64,000 nucleotides of DNA from Tretioscincus oriximinensis (GCA_022410635.1 JAJVDF010000164.1:1430189-1494188), one strand, 5' to 3'; numbered from the stretch's first letter, positions 22,308 through 35,500 are shown. The notes: generated by a model not told the origin, from the letters alone. Made by a program: numbers and translations.

Positions 22308-22821
22308 GTCGGTGGNAAAGCATTGCAGTGGGAACTCACTTGTGAGGTTCCTCAGGGGACTATCCTCTCTCCCATGCTACTCAATATCTATATGAAGCCA
22401 CTGGGAGAGGTCATCAGATGATTTGGAGTGAAATGCCATTAATATACAGGTGACCCCCAGCTCTATCTCTCTGTTCCATCTGAATCAGGAGAGGTGGTTG
22501 AACTGCATGACAGGTATCTGAAGGCAGTAATGGCCTGGATAGGGGGCAACAGATTGAAGCAGAATCCAGACAAGACAGAGGTGCTATATGTCACAGTATC
22601 CAATGTTCCTTAAGTGGGGAGGCATCATGTCATGAAAGGGGTTGAATTNTTCTATAAGGGATGGGTGTGAAATCTGGAGGTGCTTCTGGATCCTTCACTG
22701 ACACTTGAAGATCAGGTGGAAGCATTGGCCAGGAGTGCCTATTTCAAGCTACATCTTGAAAAGCTGCACTGGTTGCCAATTTCCTACTGAGGAGAAAGCA
22801 ACAAAAGCTATGTGCGTCACC

Positions 22822-22884
22822 CTATAGTAGGCCGCCCTGAGACCTTCGGGTATAGAGCGGGATATAAATGCAAATAAATAAATA
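22822..22884 (+). mobile_element. L2 3' tail nested inside an L2
   Basis: GGCCGCCCTGAGACCTTCGG, GTATAGAGCGGGATATAAAT and AAATAAATAAATAA interrupt the C-terminal coding part of the host L2, which resumes with CTTTGGCTCCAAATATCTGA. This short tail is closer to the typical L2 terminus than the host's own tail is, so it is probably the younger of the two. Confidence 0.65.
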
Positions 22885-22888
22885 ACTC

Positions 22889-23193
22889 TAACCTCTAAAG
22901 TCTTACATAACTTTGGCTCCAAATATCTGAAGGAACACCTTCTCCCACACCAATCTTTCTGGACCTTAAGGTCTACAGAGGAGGCCTGTCTGATTGTACC
23001 CCCTCCCTCAGTGGCAGAGAAGGTGGGAACTCGGGTGAGGGCGTTTTCTGTGCCAACCCCCAGTCTATGGAATAGCCTCCCACTTGGGATGCGTCAATTA
23101 CCATCTCTGTTTACATTCAGGAAAAGCTTGAAGACTCACCTCTGGGCTGGCCTTTGCTGTCCCTTCCCTCCTTTTAGATGCGGATGTTTTTAA
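22889..23193 (+). pseudogene. L2 ORF2 C-terminal fragment
   Basis: Broken frames read YLKEHLLPH, LRSTEEACLIVPPPS, RVRAFSVPTPSLWNSLPL and SLFTFRKSLKTHL, the L2 C-terminal block (ALRS..LVVPP..RGRAFSV..LWNSLP..SL..F...LKTHLF). It contains a frameshift between the VPP and LWNSLP parts. The last 60 codons form an open frame at 23011-23193. Confidence 0.7.
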
Positions 23194-23277
23194 TATGTTA
23201 ATTTGTAGTTTTATTGTTAACCCTGAAACCTCCAGGTATAAGGCAGTATAAAAATGTAAATAAATAAATAAATAAAA

Positions 23278-26200
23278 TAGAGCAGAACATGCCTTATTAA
23301 TCATCACACAGTTGTTAGTAACCTGAGTTTATAAAGTAATAAGAATTTGTCTATATTTCCACTACATGTGGACTAAAAGAAAACTTCAGCATTATTTTTG
23401 TCCAAATCAATAAGAAGAAAGGGAATAATGAATGCTGACATTGCATGATTTTCCAAGGAAAAAGATATAAAAACAAATACAAATTTTAGAGAAATGGTCT
23501 TCAAAATATGTTGCTCAGAGGTATTAAAAGATTTTGTTTGCAGCGATCTTGGTGATGAAATAAAACCCTGGTTTTAAATGGTTGCAGAAGGATGTTGGCA
23601 TGGAGTGCACTGGGACAATTATATTTTATAGTTTTCCTAAATAGGAAAAAAAGTTAACCAAATTTAATTCTTCTACCATTCAGGTCCCTTAATTATAGCT
23701 GTATCATGGATTGCCTGTGTTGTAATAAAACACCTCTGCATATCCAGGTACCAAGGGATTTATTAACTTGTACTTAGCTCTTGCAATCCACTGGCCTGGT
23801 CAGATGTGCCTGCTGATTATGACATCATCATTTTTGGCAGCTCCTTTGTATGAGTGTTGAGTGAGGTAATGTCCCCAATATTAAACCTGACAGCAAGATT
23901 AATAATGATGGATTCACTGATTTTTCCCTATGATTGGAACCGGTACTCTATTTCTTCCATTCAAGATTACTTAGTGATAATCCAAATATGAAAATGGTTA
24001 TTAATGCAACCCATAGAAGAGAGACACTTTATTATTCTTAACTTATGTATCAAGTGTGGGTGAATTCTAATGAGGAAGGACTTTTTGAATAAAAGAAACA
24101 ATCAGGATACTGTGCAGATATGCCATTCGGTAGTAGTTTGAACTGACAGTACAATTAAATACAATAGCCTTACAGTGGCTTTTCTGCCAATCAAGTGAGA
24201 CTATTGACTATTTAGCTTGCTTTCGCTCTGATATTGTTACTTGCTGGTGGGAGCAGAAAGCAGTGCACGGAACAGGGAAGCAGGCTGCAGATGGCAAAGG
24301 ATGTGTTCACATGCAGAAAAAAATAAAAGCACTTCTGATTCAGGGACAGGGAATCACTCACATGCCATTTGTGGCTACTAGAAATTTCCCCTCTGGGTGT
24401 CCCAGAAGGTGAGATCAAGATCTTACCTTAAGTGACAGATGATATCTTGCTTGTGATTGGATTATCCATATTCCCACCCATATATCCCTTTTTGCTGCTG
24501 CCTGTACTTATTTCTGAGTGGGTTAATTCAGGGGGAGGGGGGACGTTATCCGAAAGGATAGTAGTTCTGTATTGTAGGTTTATCACTCATCATCATTGCT
24601 TTTTCTATATAATTCAACATGATTTTGCAGAAAATAATTTGAATGATTATCTACCTTGGAATTACCATTCTTGCTGAAAGTCTCTGAGTATCACCACAGC
24701 ATCAAAAAGCTAAAAAAGTCATGAAGAAAAGTGCAAGGAAAGGCTGTTGTGCAAGAAAGAGCTGATATAGCCCTGCTATAGCAGAATCAGCAGCAATACA
24801 TGAAAATAAACAACTATTATAAAGCTACAATGGCATTTTTTTTAGTATGTATCTGGATACACCTTGAATGCTTTTTGGATTAAGACACACTTTCTGCTTC
24901 TGATTCAAACTTTTGTCCATCATAATTACTTGTAACATTTTACTTGCTGCTGAATATGCAGAATCCCAGACTGGATATTGACAATCTGGGCTGACTGACT
25001 CAGCCCACACAAATCCTCACAATTATGTGCATTGTTCTACATAACTACCATATTCCATCCCTCCTAGGGCTTCTGAACAAAGAGATATCAAGTCAACCAC
25101 AATGAAGAAATGGAAATGGGAGCTCATGAAAGAAGAAATGAGCAAACCTTGGGTCATTGTTTAATTTGGTAAAATAACAGCCACACCTAAGATTCCTTCT
25201 GACATCTGCCAATGATGACAAAACAGTGGAAGATAAAGACAAAAAGGCTGCAGAGATGAAGCACAGCTGTTTTAGGAACAGCAAAAGCCTAAAAGATCTG
25301 CATTCCTAAGAGAAATATGCTTGCTATAGTTCAGCCTCATGGAACTGCTGCTAGCATTTCAATAGCTATTTTGTCCTTGACAGTGGTCTACCAAACCCTC
25401 TTAGATGCAAAGACATCTTTCACTTTGTAATCATTTCTGGATTAAGTTGCATAGCTGTTCAGATATGGGACTTGCAAAGCCAAATAATAAAAAAAGGGAA
25501 GTCATCGTTCATGGCTCTTCTACAAATAGGTCTCGAGCCTTGTCAAGCTATTTTCCTCATCATTCATTCTTGTAGTTCTTCTCATCATTTAAACCCTGAT
25601 CTGCTTTTCATTTTCCCATTGACTTCAGCAATGTGGAATTGAGTTCTTGTTTAGGAATACAGTCAGCCAAATATCTCATGATAATAATCCAAGGGTGTAA
25701 CAGTTTATTTTTCCTGTTACCATGCACATTTTTCTGGGTGGAGCTGTCCATTCCATACTTTGCCAATACCTTATGAGCAAAATTCTATATTTTGACTTGC
25801 CAACTATGAGATTTTCTTTTTCTAAGCTAATTACATCTTCATTCTATCAGCTTATTTAGGACAGTTGTTCCCAACTTGGAATTGCAGTTTTTTTTTAAGA
25901 ATATATTTGAGGAAACACAGAGATAGCTTAGGCATGGTTGACAGGTGGGAATTATTCACAAACCATACTTCCCCTCCCCTTTCATAGAAATTATTTAGAA
26001 ATGTTATCATTGGAGGACAACAAAGTACTATCTGCAGTTTATTTGATGTTATCACCTCTGTAGCATTTTAACTTTTGCAGACAATGAGTGCAATTTTAAT
26101 GTCTTCCAGATATACAGGCCTACAACTCACACCACTAACAATCTAGTAGCATGAAAGAAAGATCTTAACTTTAGGACACCATTCACAAATCATCCTCAAG

Positions 26201-27319
26201 TCTTTTGTCACTATTTCTTTATAATAAAACATCTATAGATAGTTGTTATACTTTCCAGAGCAACTGAAAAAGAGAGTATAGTATATATATAATAAGAGAT
26301 GCACAATATCATTGTGATGTTTCTGAATGCCTCTAAGTACTGCCATGCCTCCGTAAGCATATGACAAAGTGCTTGAGTGCAAATTGATAAGAGAAGGGGT
26401 ACATCCATATTTTTTCATACTACCCCAGCAAGACTCTGGAGAATTTGTCATATGCAATTGCAGAGATCCAACTGTGGTCGTTGCAGAAAGAGCTATCATT
26501 GTACTTTTTCAGGCTAATACTTTTATGAAGCTTTTGCAGAATAACATCATAGCACTATGACGCATCATGTGGTCATCACTCGTGAGAGCTTCCAAGACCC
26601 AGCCCTTCCTCATGTTCCTGTGCNTGCCCTACTGTAGCAAGATTGAAGACTTTAAGACAACCACTTACTGCTTCCCTCTTGAATTTGCACAGGGAAAAGC
26701 AGTGATTATCAGTAAAACCCCATTTGCAGATTTGGTTGATTTCAAAAGAAAAGATTTTTCCTTTAAAATTGTCTACCTGGAAAGAAGGGGAGCCAGAACC
26801 AATGACAGAAGAGACACAGAGCAGCTAATTGCAAGGTAGGATTTACAGCAGAGTCCAGGGGGATTTAGGTGAACTCAGGAGGAAGAAAGGCGATTTCTTT
26901 GTGCTTCTAGGTAGCAAGACATATAAATGTAAATAGAGACATAGTATTACAAAAACAGTTCTTCTACCATTCTTGTCTCAGTTGTGATACTGTGTCCATA
27001 CCACCGTCATTTTATAATCAAACACAGAAAATAACCCTATCGAGCCATTTTTTTTGTGTTCAGACATATTTTGTAGGCAACAACAGTGCCGCTGGAAAAC
27101 AGCATGAACATGCAATCAGTACCCAACATTAGAAACATAGTCTTAAATGGCAAGGAGAAGAGCATTACAATTTCCCAATTTTTCCCCTTTCCAGGATCAA
27201 TCCTTCACAGGGACTTCTCCACTTATCTTCCAGAACACGGCACAGTGTAGTCTGGAAAAATGCTATCTGCATGACACTGTGCTTGCCCCTTTGCGGTGCT
27301 TCTAAGGTCATTTGTAGGG
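23278..27319. other. Four kilobases of unique AT-rich sequence
   Basis: No LINE, SINE or MITE was recognised and no open frame has a recognisable domain. A purely positional curiosity: an open frame at 26567-26836 ends at CAAGGTAGGA, which resembles a splice donor, but no acceptor-exon structure supports it. N at 26624. Confidence 0.4.
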
Positions 27320-27462
27320 ATTCAAGAACAGGTGAAAGTTTTAGCTTTGCTTTGCCTGAGAACGTTCAGAAGCAATTGATAGACATCTGTATGAGACAGG
27401 ATACTGGACTACATGGGTCATGAGTCAAATTCATTAGGGCTAGTCTGATGTTCTTATGATTG
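27320..27462 (+). mobile_element. CR1-type LINE 3' end, decayed
   Basis: The segment reads CAGGATACTGGACTACATGG, GTCATGAGTCAAATTCA, TTAGGGCTAGTCTGATG and TTCTTATGATTG, the 3' terminus of the CR1 family seen at 40004. Only the UTR remains. Confidence 0.65.
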
Positions 27463-29063
27463 TACATGAGCTTCAGGGCTGAATTCTGAAGATTCCTAAC
27501 CTCATAGCCCTAGGGAACAATTTTGACACAGTCTTCATCTGAACTGCACTCCATTTTATGCAGATAGAACATACCAATAGTGGGTAGGATTTTAGAGATT
27601 TGCAACAACGTGCAGACTATTTAGAGTCTAAATTTTAGAAGAACCCTAATAGAAAGGGACCTTTCTGTTGTTCTTGTTGTAGATCTGAAATTTGTATTTA
27701 TATGCTAATCCACATCCAGCAAAAAGGAGAAACTAGCAACGCATAAATCATAAAGCTCCTACAGGTCACCTTGTAGTAGCAGATGTAATCAGCATGAGCT
27801 ATCAAGTGTTATAACAAAGGTGAGACATTTCACTACATCACACTGACTTCACTGCGCTATACTGCCAGGATAGTGGACACTTCCTGTCCTTTCAAAACCA
27901 CAAATTAAACGTAGAGTACATTCATTCTGTATATGGGTTGGGGTTGGGGGTGGATGGAACAAAATTCTTTCTTCCTTCCTGTTGGAAAAGTCTTTGGCAG
28001 TAATGCCTGGATTGTTTTCTTTGCAAATTACATTTTTGCTGTTTTCAAGATGTTTTCCTGGCTTTCTTGAAATTTGACCCACTTAATGAGTAATGTAGAA
28101 CTTGTTTCCATGGGTTTTTTTCCAGAGGAGTGGGTGGGAAAGTCTCCCAGGGCAGCTTGAGAATAATGATTAAAACTTACATGTGTGCAGCAAAGTCCAC
28201 CACTCTTGCAGAACAAAAATGAAATTAAATAAAATCTCTCATAACTAAAGGACATTTTTTTCCCACCACTGGATAAACAATGTGAAATGGGGGGCAGCCA
28301 ATCCTGCTGTTGCTGAAGACTGAAGCAACATTATGTCAAGAGTCTAAAATGGACACCTGATTTTCACATATACTAAAGGAATTGTGATGATCAAACTTGA
28401 ATATAGATTCAAAGGGACACTTCAAAAAGGATGTTGTGGAATTGGAAAAAGAACAGAAAAAACAATCAAAAGATCACAGCACTGGAACATCTCACAAGAT
28501 CAACACACAACTATTCCTTACATGGCTCATCTTCATTCTTCAGCCATACTCATTATAGGCATTTTGCTAGGCTTCGTTATGCATTAAAAATAAAATTGTG
28601 AGAACCAGCAATTTCCTGATTGCTGATATTTTTCAACATCCTTGTGAAACAGCCCCTAATTCTCTTCCAAGCTTCCATGGGAGAGTTAACGGGAGAAGGC
28701 AGGATCTCACATGAAGACAGCAGTATGAAAATCTCATACACTTCCTGCTTTAGACCCCATTGGCCATGTTCAGGATTATATCCTGGCTACTCAGCTCTAT
28801 GATCCTGGTAATTCATCTTTCTGCTCTATGATCTTGGTAATTTGTCTCTCATTCTGTTTAAAAGTTTCTTTGTGTTTGTAACAGGAGGAAGTTAAGTATG
28901 GTGTTGCTCATGAATGAGTTCTTTCAGAAGATAACGCAATTGTGTTTTTAACACATGTGCACAAGGCCCAAGCTGCAACAACTGATCTTCTTCAGCCTTG
29001 AAAGATGGCATTTAAGGAAGAGGAATGAACATGAATGTATGTATGAATGAAGTATAAAAAATA
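27463..29063. other. Unique sequence with one 29-bp tandem duplication
   Basis: GCTCTATGATCCTGGTAATT.. is repeated at 28794-28822 and 28823-28851 with four changes. No gene or transposon was recognised. Confidence 0.4.
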
Positions 29064-29406
29064 ACTTGTGACCCAGATATCTAGAGAAACACTTTCTCCC
29101 ATGACCAACCTGCTCCTGCCTTAAGATCTACAGAGGAGGCCCTCCTGATTGTGCCACCATTCTCAATAGCAAAGAGAACCCGGGGTCAGGGCTTTCTCAC
29201 TGGCAGCCCTAGACTATGGAACACCTGGAGGTGTGTCAATCACTGTGTTCATTCAGAAATTTTTTAAAGATGCATGTCTTCAACCTGGCCTTTTTCTGAA
29301 AAAACAGCTGCATGGTATTGTTGCTTTTTTAACATGTTAATTCTGTTTTTATTGTTAACCTTCTTGAGACCTTTGGGTATTAAAATAATAAATAAATAAA
29401 TAAATA
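29064..29406 (+). mobile_element. L2 LINE 3' end with C-terminal coding remnant
   Basis: Frames read SHDQPAPALRSTEEALLIVPP, then SPRLWNTW, then SSTWPF, matching the L2 C-terminus, followed by TTGTTAACCTTCTTGAGACC, TTTGGGTATTAAA and AAAT repeats to 29406. Frameshifts are present. Collinear with 22889-23277. Confidence 0.75.
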
Positions 29407-29689
29407 TGTGATTGTACATGGTGTGGAAAAAAAATAGATAAAAAGTATCCACCCTATCATATAAAACTAGAATCGTGGGGTAATCTGTGAAGTAATGGAA
29501 GACAAGTGTGTCAATGACTAATGGACCTGATGCCTAGGTACTGTTTCCAGGTGGAGAGGCCTCCGTATGCCTTCATATTATGATTGAGAATACCCAGAAG
29601 CAATAGGTGTTTCAATGTCCAAGACAAAATGCTACATTAGATAGGAGAGAAGGTAATAATCTTCTTAAATGTTTAATTTATGTGGGATT

Positions 29690-29772
29690 TTTTTTAATTT
29701 TCTTTTGTTAGCCACTCTGGGGCCACTGATGAAGGGCAGGATATAAATCATTTTTAATAAATAAAATAAATA
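29690..29772 (+). mobile_element. Probable L2 3' tail, degraded
   Basis: TTAGCCACTCTGGGGCC, GAAGGGCAGGATATAAAT, then AATAAAATAAATA resemble the L2 terminus but lack the GAGACCTTCGGG word. A SINE body end is an alternative. Confidence 0.4.
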
Positions 29773-31574
29773 TAATAACCAATTATGGTAACTAACCTCT
29801 GGGATATGGGGGGAAAGGAAGGAATAACCAAGTGTTCTTCTTCGTGTATATATGTTTTCAAATGGCCACATATGTATTGGCATAACTAATGCATCTGTCT
29901 GTCTATCTAATCATGAACACAGTTTTTGAAATGAAATATTGATAATTGCATCCAGTTGATCTGATTTCTCTTTTCCTTTTATCAGCTAATGATAACTATC
30001 AGTTTAGTTTGTCATGCAGTCATCAGAAATATGTTGCTGCTAGAAAAGCTATAATGATAATAGTATGGGGGTGTTAGTNAAAAAACCAGCACTCATACAT
30101 GGTAAGGGCAGCATACAGTACAACTAAAATTATCTAATGCTTTTTATTCCTGCTGTGGCTTGTTCACAACCTGGCACTAGCACTAGACAGGGATGCCTTG
30201 CAGGTTACAAGCAAGGACTTTGCACTTCCTGGAGAAAAGCAACCCATTTGGGACAGGATTAAAAGCCATGCTAATGCCTTATAATGTCTATGACAGGCAA
30301 ACCACCTGTCAGGCAAGTGAGATACATTATATTTACAATTCAGGAGGAGAGCTGAAGGCAAGTCATTGTAAAGATAAAGCAGTGAATGTTCTGCATGCAT
30401 GGATTACAGAACTGCAATACAGGCATTTTAAGGACCTTTTGAAACCTACTTGGCCTACAAAATGCTACAATATAGATGGGGTGTTCTTTTTGGTTGGCTA
30501 GAACCTTTGCCAATATTTGTGAACTTTGGAGGTTCAACAGTAAATATGCCACCTTTCTCTTGGTAATCTCTAAGTGCTACAAATATGTACAGTAAATATG
30601 GTAATTAAGGGACTCTACCTGACAACCACGATTTAAAGCATTTCTCAAATTACATAGAGAAATCAACTGAGATTTTTATTTTTTACACTTAACCTGCCCA
30701 GTTTATTTCAAATGTAACAGGAACACAGCATCCATCCCAAGGCTTATATTACCTACTTCATGGTAAAACAGAGACAAGTGTTCAAATGGTTTTTAAAGGA
30801 ATCCCCATTGTCTGGAAAACAGAAGGTGGATGATGCCTGTGGACACTTCATGTGTTCTGAATAGACAAAACTAAATGATGCCACCACAGTGCTCATCAGC
30901 ATAGCAAGAAAAGAGTGTTACACTTGATAGTTAGTGCCACCATCTAGCAGCCTTCAATGAGACTATTCTTGTTGGCTTATATTCTTGCACTAAAGTACAG
31001 CTCCAGATGCTGGCATGGAGAATGGTCAATACAATACATTCTGGTTTGACTAGAGCAGTGTGTGGTGCCAAGGTCCTGATAAATGTCACTTACACAAAAA
31101 TGGTGGAATTTGTCCTAGATTATCCAGCATACCACCAGGTCTGAAGTCATCCTCTCCAGAATGCACAACAGATTTATTATTATTTACTTAGGTAGCATAT
31201 TGCATGACAGTGAGTGTCTGTATTGGTCAAAAAAGAGTGTGTGAAAAAACAAACTTGTCAATTAAATATTCTTCCTGTTGTCCATCATTAACTTCTTAAT
31301 AAAACATGAGATTTTAAACCTAACAAAATATTATAATTCTGATATGCACTTATTTTTGTCCAACATCCTTAAGAAAGTACGAGGATGTTATGAAAGGCTA
31401 CTTGATATGTAAAATTTCTCTATTCACCAATACTATTCTATTTGACTTATTTTACAAGTTAACAGAAATAATTTGACTTCTGCTACTCAGGCTCAACATG
31501 TGCAATATTGTACTATTGTGTTTACAGTACAATTTTGCAATGTTGTGTTATTCCTGTGTTCGTCAGCACACGAG
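29773..31574. other. Unique AT-rich sequence, no feature seen
   Basis: Overlapping open frames of 70-102 codons on both strands around 30160-30550 show no domain similarity I recognise. N at 30079. Confidence 0.4.
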
Positions 31575-31582
31575 GGCTGCAT

Positions 31583-31858
31583 CTAAGGGTGCAGCTACAC
31601 GACCAAAATCAAAACTTCATTATTCCTTAGCACGATGTTCCTTTTCCTTCCTCTTCAGGCTAAATGGGCCAAATGGAGGATTCACTATGCTTCGCTATGC
31701 ACCACTCCTTATTCTCCTTCTAAGCCAGTGTGTGCCTGATCTCAAGCAAAGAAAATAGCAAGAGATTCTCATTCACTTCCTCCTAGACCCCTCTGAGCAA
31801 GCTCAGTATTACAGAATCATAGAGTTCAGTAGTCAGTTCACTTCGTGTGCATCCTAAG
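31583..31858. mobile_element. Possible MITE with CTAAGGGTGCA-type ends
   Basis: The left end CTAAGGGTGCAGCTACACGA pairs with the right end read inward, CTTAGGATGCACACGAAG (one 2-bp gap). Flanks GGCTGCAT (31575-31582) and GGTTGCCT (31859-31866) agree at 6 of 8 bases, as an old hAT-type duplication would. No coding content is assigned. The call depends on imperfect matches. Confidence 0.4.
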
Positions 31859-32099
31859 GGTTGCCTGTTGCCCCACTATTTCTCATTCTCATGGATTAAA
31901 GGACCTATGGTCTCGTAGTTGAGAATCCTCATATTTTTCTTTCTTCTCTCTGGATTTGTAGTGAATTAAGAAGGAAACATAATATATTTCATTACAAATG
32001 CCAGGAGGCTTGAGGACTGGAAGCTCCAAGGAAAAACTCTTATCGTTGGCTGTTATTTTTTTCCTCCTTCTCCCCCCCTCCCCATGAGAAATGCTTGAT

Positions 32100-32405
32100 G
32101 AGCTTGTTTCTATTGTTGAGGAGATGGTCTTTCACCTGAGAGATTGGGTTTTGAGGCCCTGTGTAGGACTTGGGGATTGGTGAGCACCTTCTATTAGCCT
32201 GCAGCTCTAGATAACCTAGCAATTCGAAAGCAAGAATTGCAAGAAATTAAAACTGACTGTGGCTAGATAAATGGGAACCACCACAGCTTGGTGGGGAAGA
32301 TATAATGTAAGCCTTGGGGCAAAAAAATAATTTTGTTAGCCACTTTGAGTCCCTTTGGGTGAGAAAAAATGGGTATATAAATCCAATTCATTGTCTTTGC
32401 CAACT
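32100..32405 (+). mobile_element. TTC-tailed SINE, tail eroded
   Basis: GATGGTCTTTCACCTGAGAG, GGTTTTGAGGCCCTGTGT (box B region), TTCTATTAGCCTGCAGCTC, ATTCGAAAGCAAGAATTGC, TGGGAACCACCACAGC and TTTGAGTCCCTTTGGGTGAG match the 616-940 copy in order. It ends GGGTATATAAATCC without the long pyrimidine tail. Confidence 0.75.
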
Positions 32406-32459
32406 TCTCCTACTCTTGAGAAATGCTTTGTTTTAAGAAAAAGGAAAAGGCCATGTCAT

Positions 32460-32570
32460 TTCAGTGCTGCTATTGTTTTTTTACATGATAATTTTGTTTT
32501 TATTGTTACCAGCCCTGAGACTTTCGGGTATAGGGCAGTATAGAAATTAAAATAAATAAAATAAATAAAT
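32460..32570 (+). mobile_element. L2 LINE 3' tail
   Basis: Reads TTTTTATTGTTACCAGCCC, TGAGACTTTCGGGTATAGG, GCAGTATAGAAATTAAAAT and AAATA repeats. Only the last ~110 bp are present. It follows the SINE at 32100-32405 closely. Confidence 0.75.
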
Positions 32571-35500
32571 GGACTTTTAATTAAAAAAGTGTGGTTCCCA
32601 TATGTTTTGAAGCAACAGGGATGTGGAGCTTTGCTCTGTTATTTAATCAGAAGGAAGTAGTAGGGTGAAAATACGAATTGAAGGCCTTTTAGAGAGCTAT
32701 GATTGCTATGTTGCCACCATTATAGGTGGAAGACACCACGATATCACAGTAGGATAGCACAAGAAAATTAANGTGTGAAAGCATCCTAAGTATCACTTAG
32801 ATTTCATTTTTTGATGTCCAGAATGAAGCATGGATATTCTGGAATAAAGCACTCCTAAAATGTCCAAAATTAAATATACATAAATAGATTATCCAAAATT
32901 AACTAAACAGAAACAACCTTGGTCTGAATATTGAGTTCAGAAAGAGGCCAAATTATTCTCAGTGTGAAAATACTGGCATAAGATACACACTGCTAGCTAG
33001 CGGTGAAATCTATCAGCAAGAGGTGACAGTTATACTGAATAGATACTCTGCTGGCAGAACCTTTGGCAGAACCAATCACTACTACAGAGCTTAGAAATTA
33101 TCACAGCATTTTGCTGACTAAGCATAACAAATTGAAATTCTCTGTCATGCCCTATGTGATTGAATGGCATCCAGAAGCCTTGCTGATAATAGAAAAGCTT
33201 GATTCACTGTGTGATATTTATTAGTTACCAGCTGATGGGTTTTAGCAGCTTGTTTTTGAGAGAGCACTGCAATTATATCTGTGATGCTGACACAAAGTTC
33301 ATCTGCTTTTGAAAACAAGCTTGGAAAGGTTTGGAAGCTAATAAGCTGCAGTTAAAGGGGTGAACTTGCCTTCCCTCCTTTACAAGGATTTCAATTCAGA
33401 GCATTGCATGGCCTGCTTTTCCTCTTTGCTCTCCAGTGAGTCACTGTGTTGACACATGCCTTCACCTCTCCAAGACCCATTCCTATTAACTCCAGTTGGA
33501 AAGTTATCAACACTTTCCATCTGTTTTTCAACATTTAATGTACAGATTTTCCCCAACATTTTTTTCCCTTGGAACAAATGATTATTGATGAGAAAAACTT
33601 TCATTTTACTGTAGTAAAATCTACATGCGTATGTGTGTGGTAGAGAAAAATAATCTTAGCTCTGATATGCCTATATTATCCTTTGAGGTTGTGGGGAGCC
33701 CTTTTTATGTAGTGAAATATGATAATTTTACTACAAGGAACTTTGATAAAGTAAAAACATGAGAGAAGCCCATGTATATGCCTATGTGCAAGCACAGTGA
33801 AGTAGGTAGTATACACCTTTGTCAAATAGGGCAGACAGAACCATTTTCTAGGCACAAGATGGCAGGGAGGTCTCCTTCCCACTCTTGTCCCCCAACGTGA
33901 TGTAAACCATTCATTTTGGCCTTGAAAGCACTGGCAATGTGATGCATTGGAAAGGAAGGCTCCCCACAACCCTCCAGCTGACAAGAGAAAATTGGCTTTA
34001 AGTTCAAAATTTTAAGCCAAAGTTTAGAATTGTGCTGTGGTGGAAACAAAGCAGGCTATGTAACTGGGGGCTGGGAGGGAGCCAGGTCCGTATTTTGCCC
34101 GTGGGCTAAAATTTACTGACTGACTTATTGAGGTGGTACAGAACCCCTGTGCAACTTTCCTACATGATCCATATACCTCCAATATGCTGGCATGGATGGC
34201 AACAAAGAGGATATTACATGCATATGTGCTTTGGATGTTCCAAAATCAGAAGTTTCTGGCAAGGGATATCAACGAAAGTGTATGAGATTATTTAAGTACA
34301 AATCCCTCTTAATATAGAGATTCTAGTATGTAATTATTTAGATAACTTGAACTTAAGCAATAGGGACATATATATATATATACCAGTAATTAGACGAAGT
34401 ATCAAAGCAGGACATATAGTGCTCACTCGATGGTGGAAAGACAGAAACAAGTGGACAGAAGAATTAAGTATCGAATATATGATTGAATTTCTTCAGTTTG
34501 ACTATGTTCGAGAAAAAAGATTGCAGCAGTCATCCCTATCAAAACCCCTTGTAGTGAAAAATGGGCAAAATTTATTACCTATGCCTTATTTACATCAGAT
34601 AATTTTTTCAAAGTGGAATCTGTCTTGATGTTATTTATATGGAGATAAATGCTATAATTTAATTTATATTTATGATTCCATCTTATGTATCCAATCGGAG
34701 GGATGGTAGGGGTGAACGTATGTTTTTGTAATAAAGTAAAAAAGTAAAAAAAATATTATTTATTTTACTCCCCTCTTCCCTCAGCTGCTTTGGGTTTTAT
34801 AATAATAAAAACAATAAAAAATTAACATCTTCTTACTACTACTGGTAGCAATATTTTGCTTAAATAAAGCTCTGGAGGGAGCACTAAATGTATGTGTGGG
34901 TACCACATGTGTGCCTAGGGTCACAAAATTTGGAGTGTATGGGCCCTGGGCACTGTGATCCTTTGGTACATCCCATCCACATGCCATTTAGAAAATGTAT
35001 TATGTTTCTTCCCTGCTTAGATATTGAGTATCTATTGAATAGAGTCTATTGAATAGAGGCATGTTGGACTGATCCAGCTGGTTTTCAGTTCACAGTGAAT
35101 GATTCACATACAAACTGCCAATTTGAACTGAACATGGACAAAGGGCATTCTAATGAATCAAGCAATTTATAGTGAACCAAGCTTGGTTCACTATAGCCTT
35201 TCCTGAACTTATCTCCTTAATTCTAAATTAGTGGATCTGGCACTCAGTCTGATAATGCTGATCCAGGATTACTGTTTTGGGGTGGGTGGGTGGTATTTCA
35301 ACATCAGACTATAGATTGTCACAAAAATTCACCTTACAGTGTTCCTGAGATTAAGCACTTTTCTTCTAACCATAAGAGCTGTTGGGAGGCGGGGATAGTT
35401 TTGAAATTCAAAGCCTTGATGACACTGATCCAGATCAACAAACACCATGTACCACAGACTCAAAGTTCTGTATCAGGTTCCATCTTTGCTGACACAAAGG

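Larger units (their letters stand above)
22010..23277 (+). mobile_element. L2 LINE, RT domain to 3' tail, best copy of the window
   Basis: 5'-truncated L2. In order on the + strand: LLKKPSPVPEELNTY..FLSKILERAMAVQLQ..FRPSHGTE (RT start), AAFDTIVHDILLERL (palm A), VPQGTILSPML and NIYMKPLGEVI (palm B), YTGDPQLYLS (palm C), GNRLKQNPDKTEVLYV, LEKLHWLP-like, ALRSTEEA-like, SLWNSLPLGM..LKTHL, then the GAAACCTCCAGGTATAAGGC tail and AAAT repeats to 23277. Stops and frameshifts are present. A second L2 tail is nested at about 22822-22884. Isolated N positions are 22316 and 22649. Confidence 0.85.

Noticed and set aside
26567..26839. Frame ending at a donor-like CAAGGTAGGA
   Set aside because: No acceptor and no recognisable peptide. 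One N inside. Isolated donor matches are frequent.
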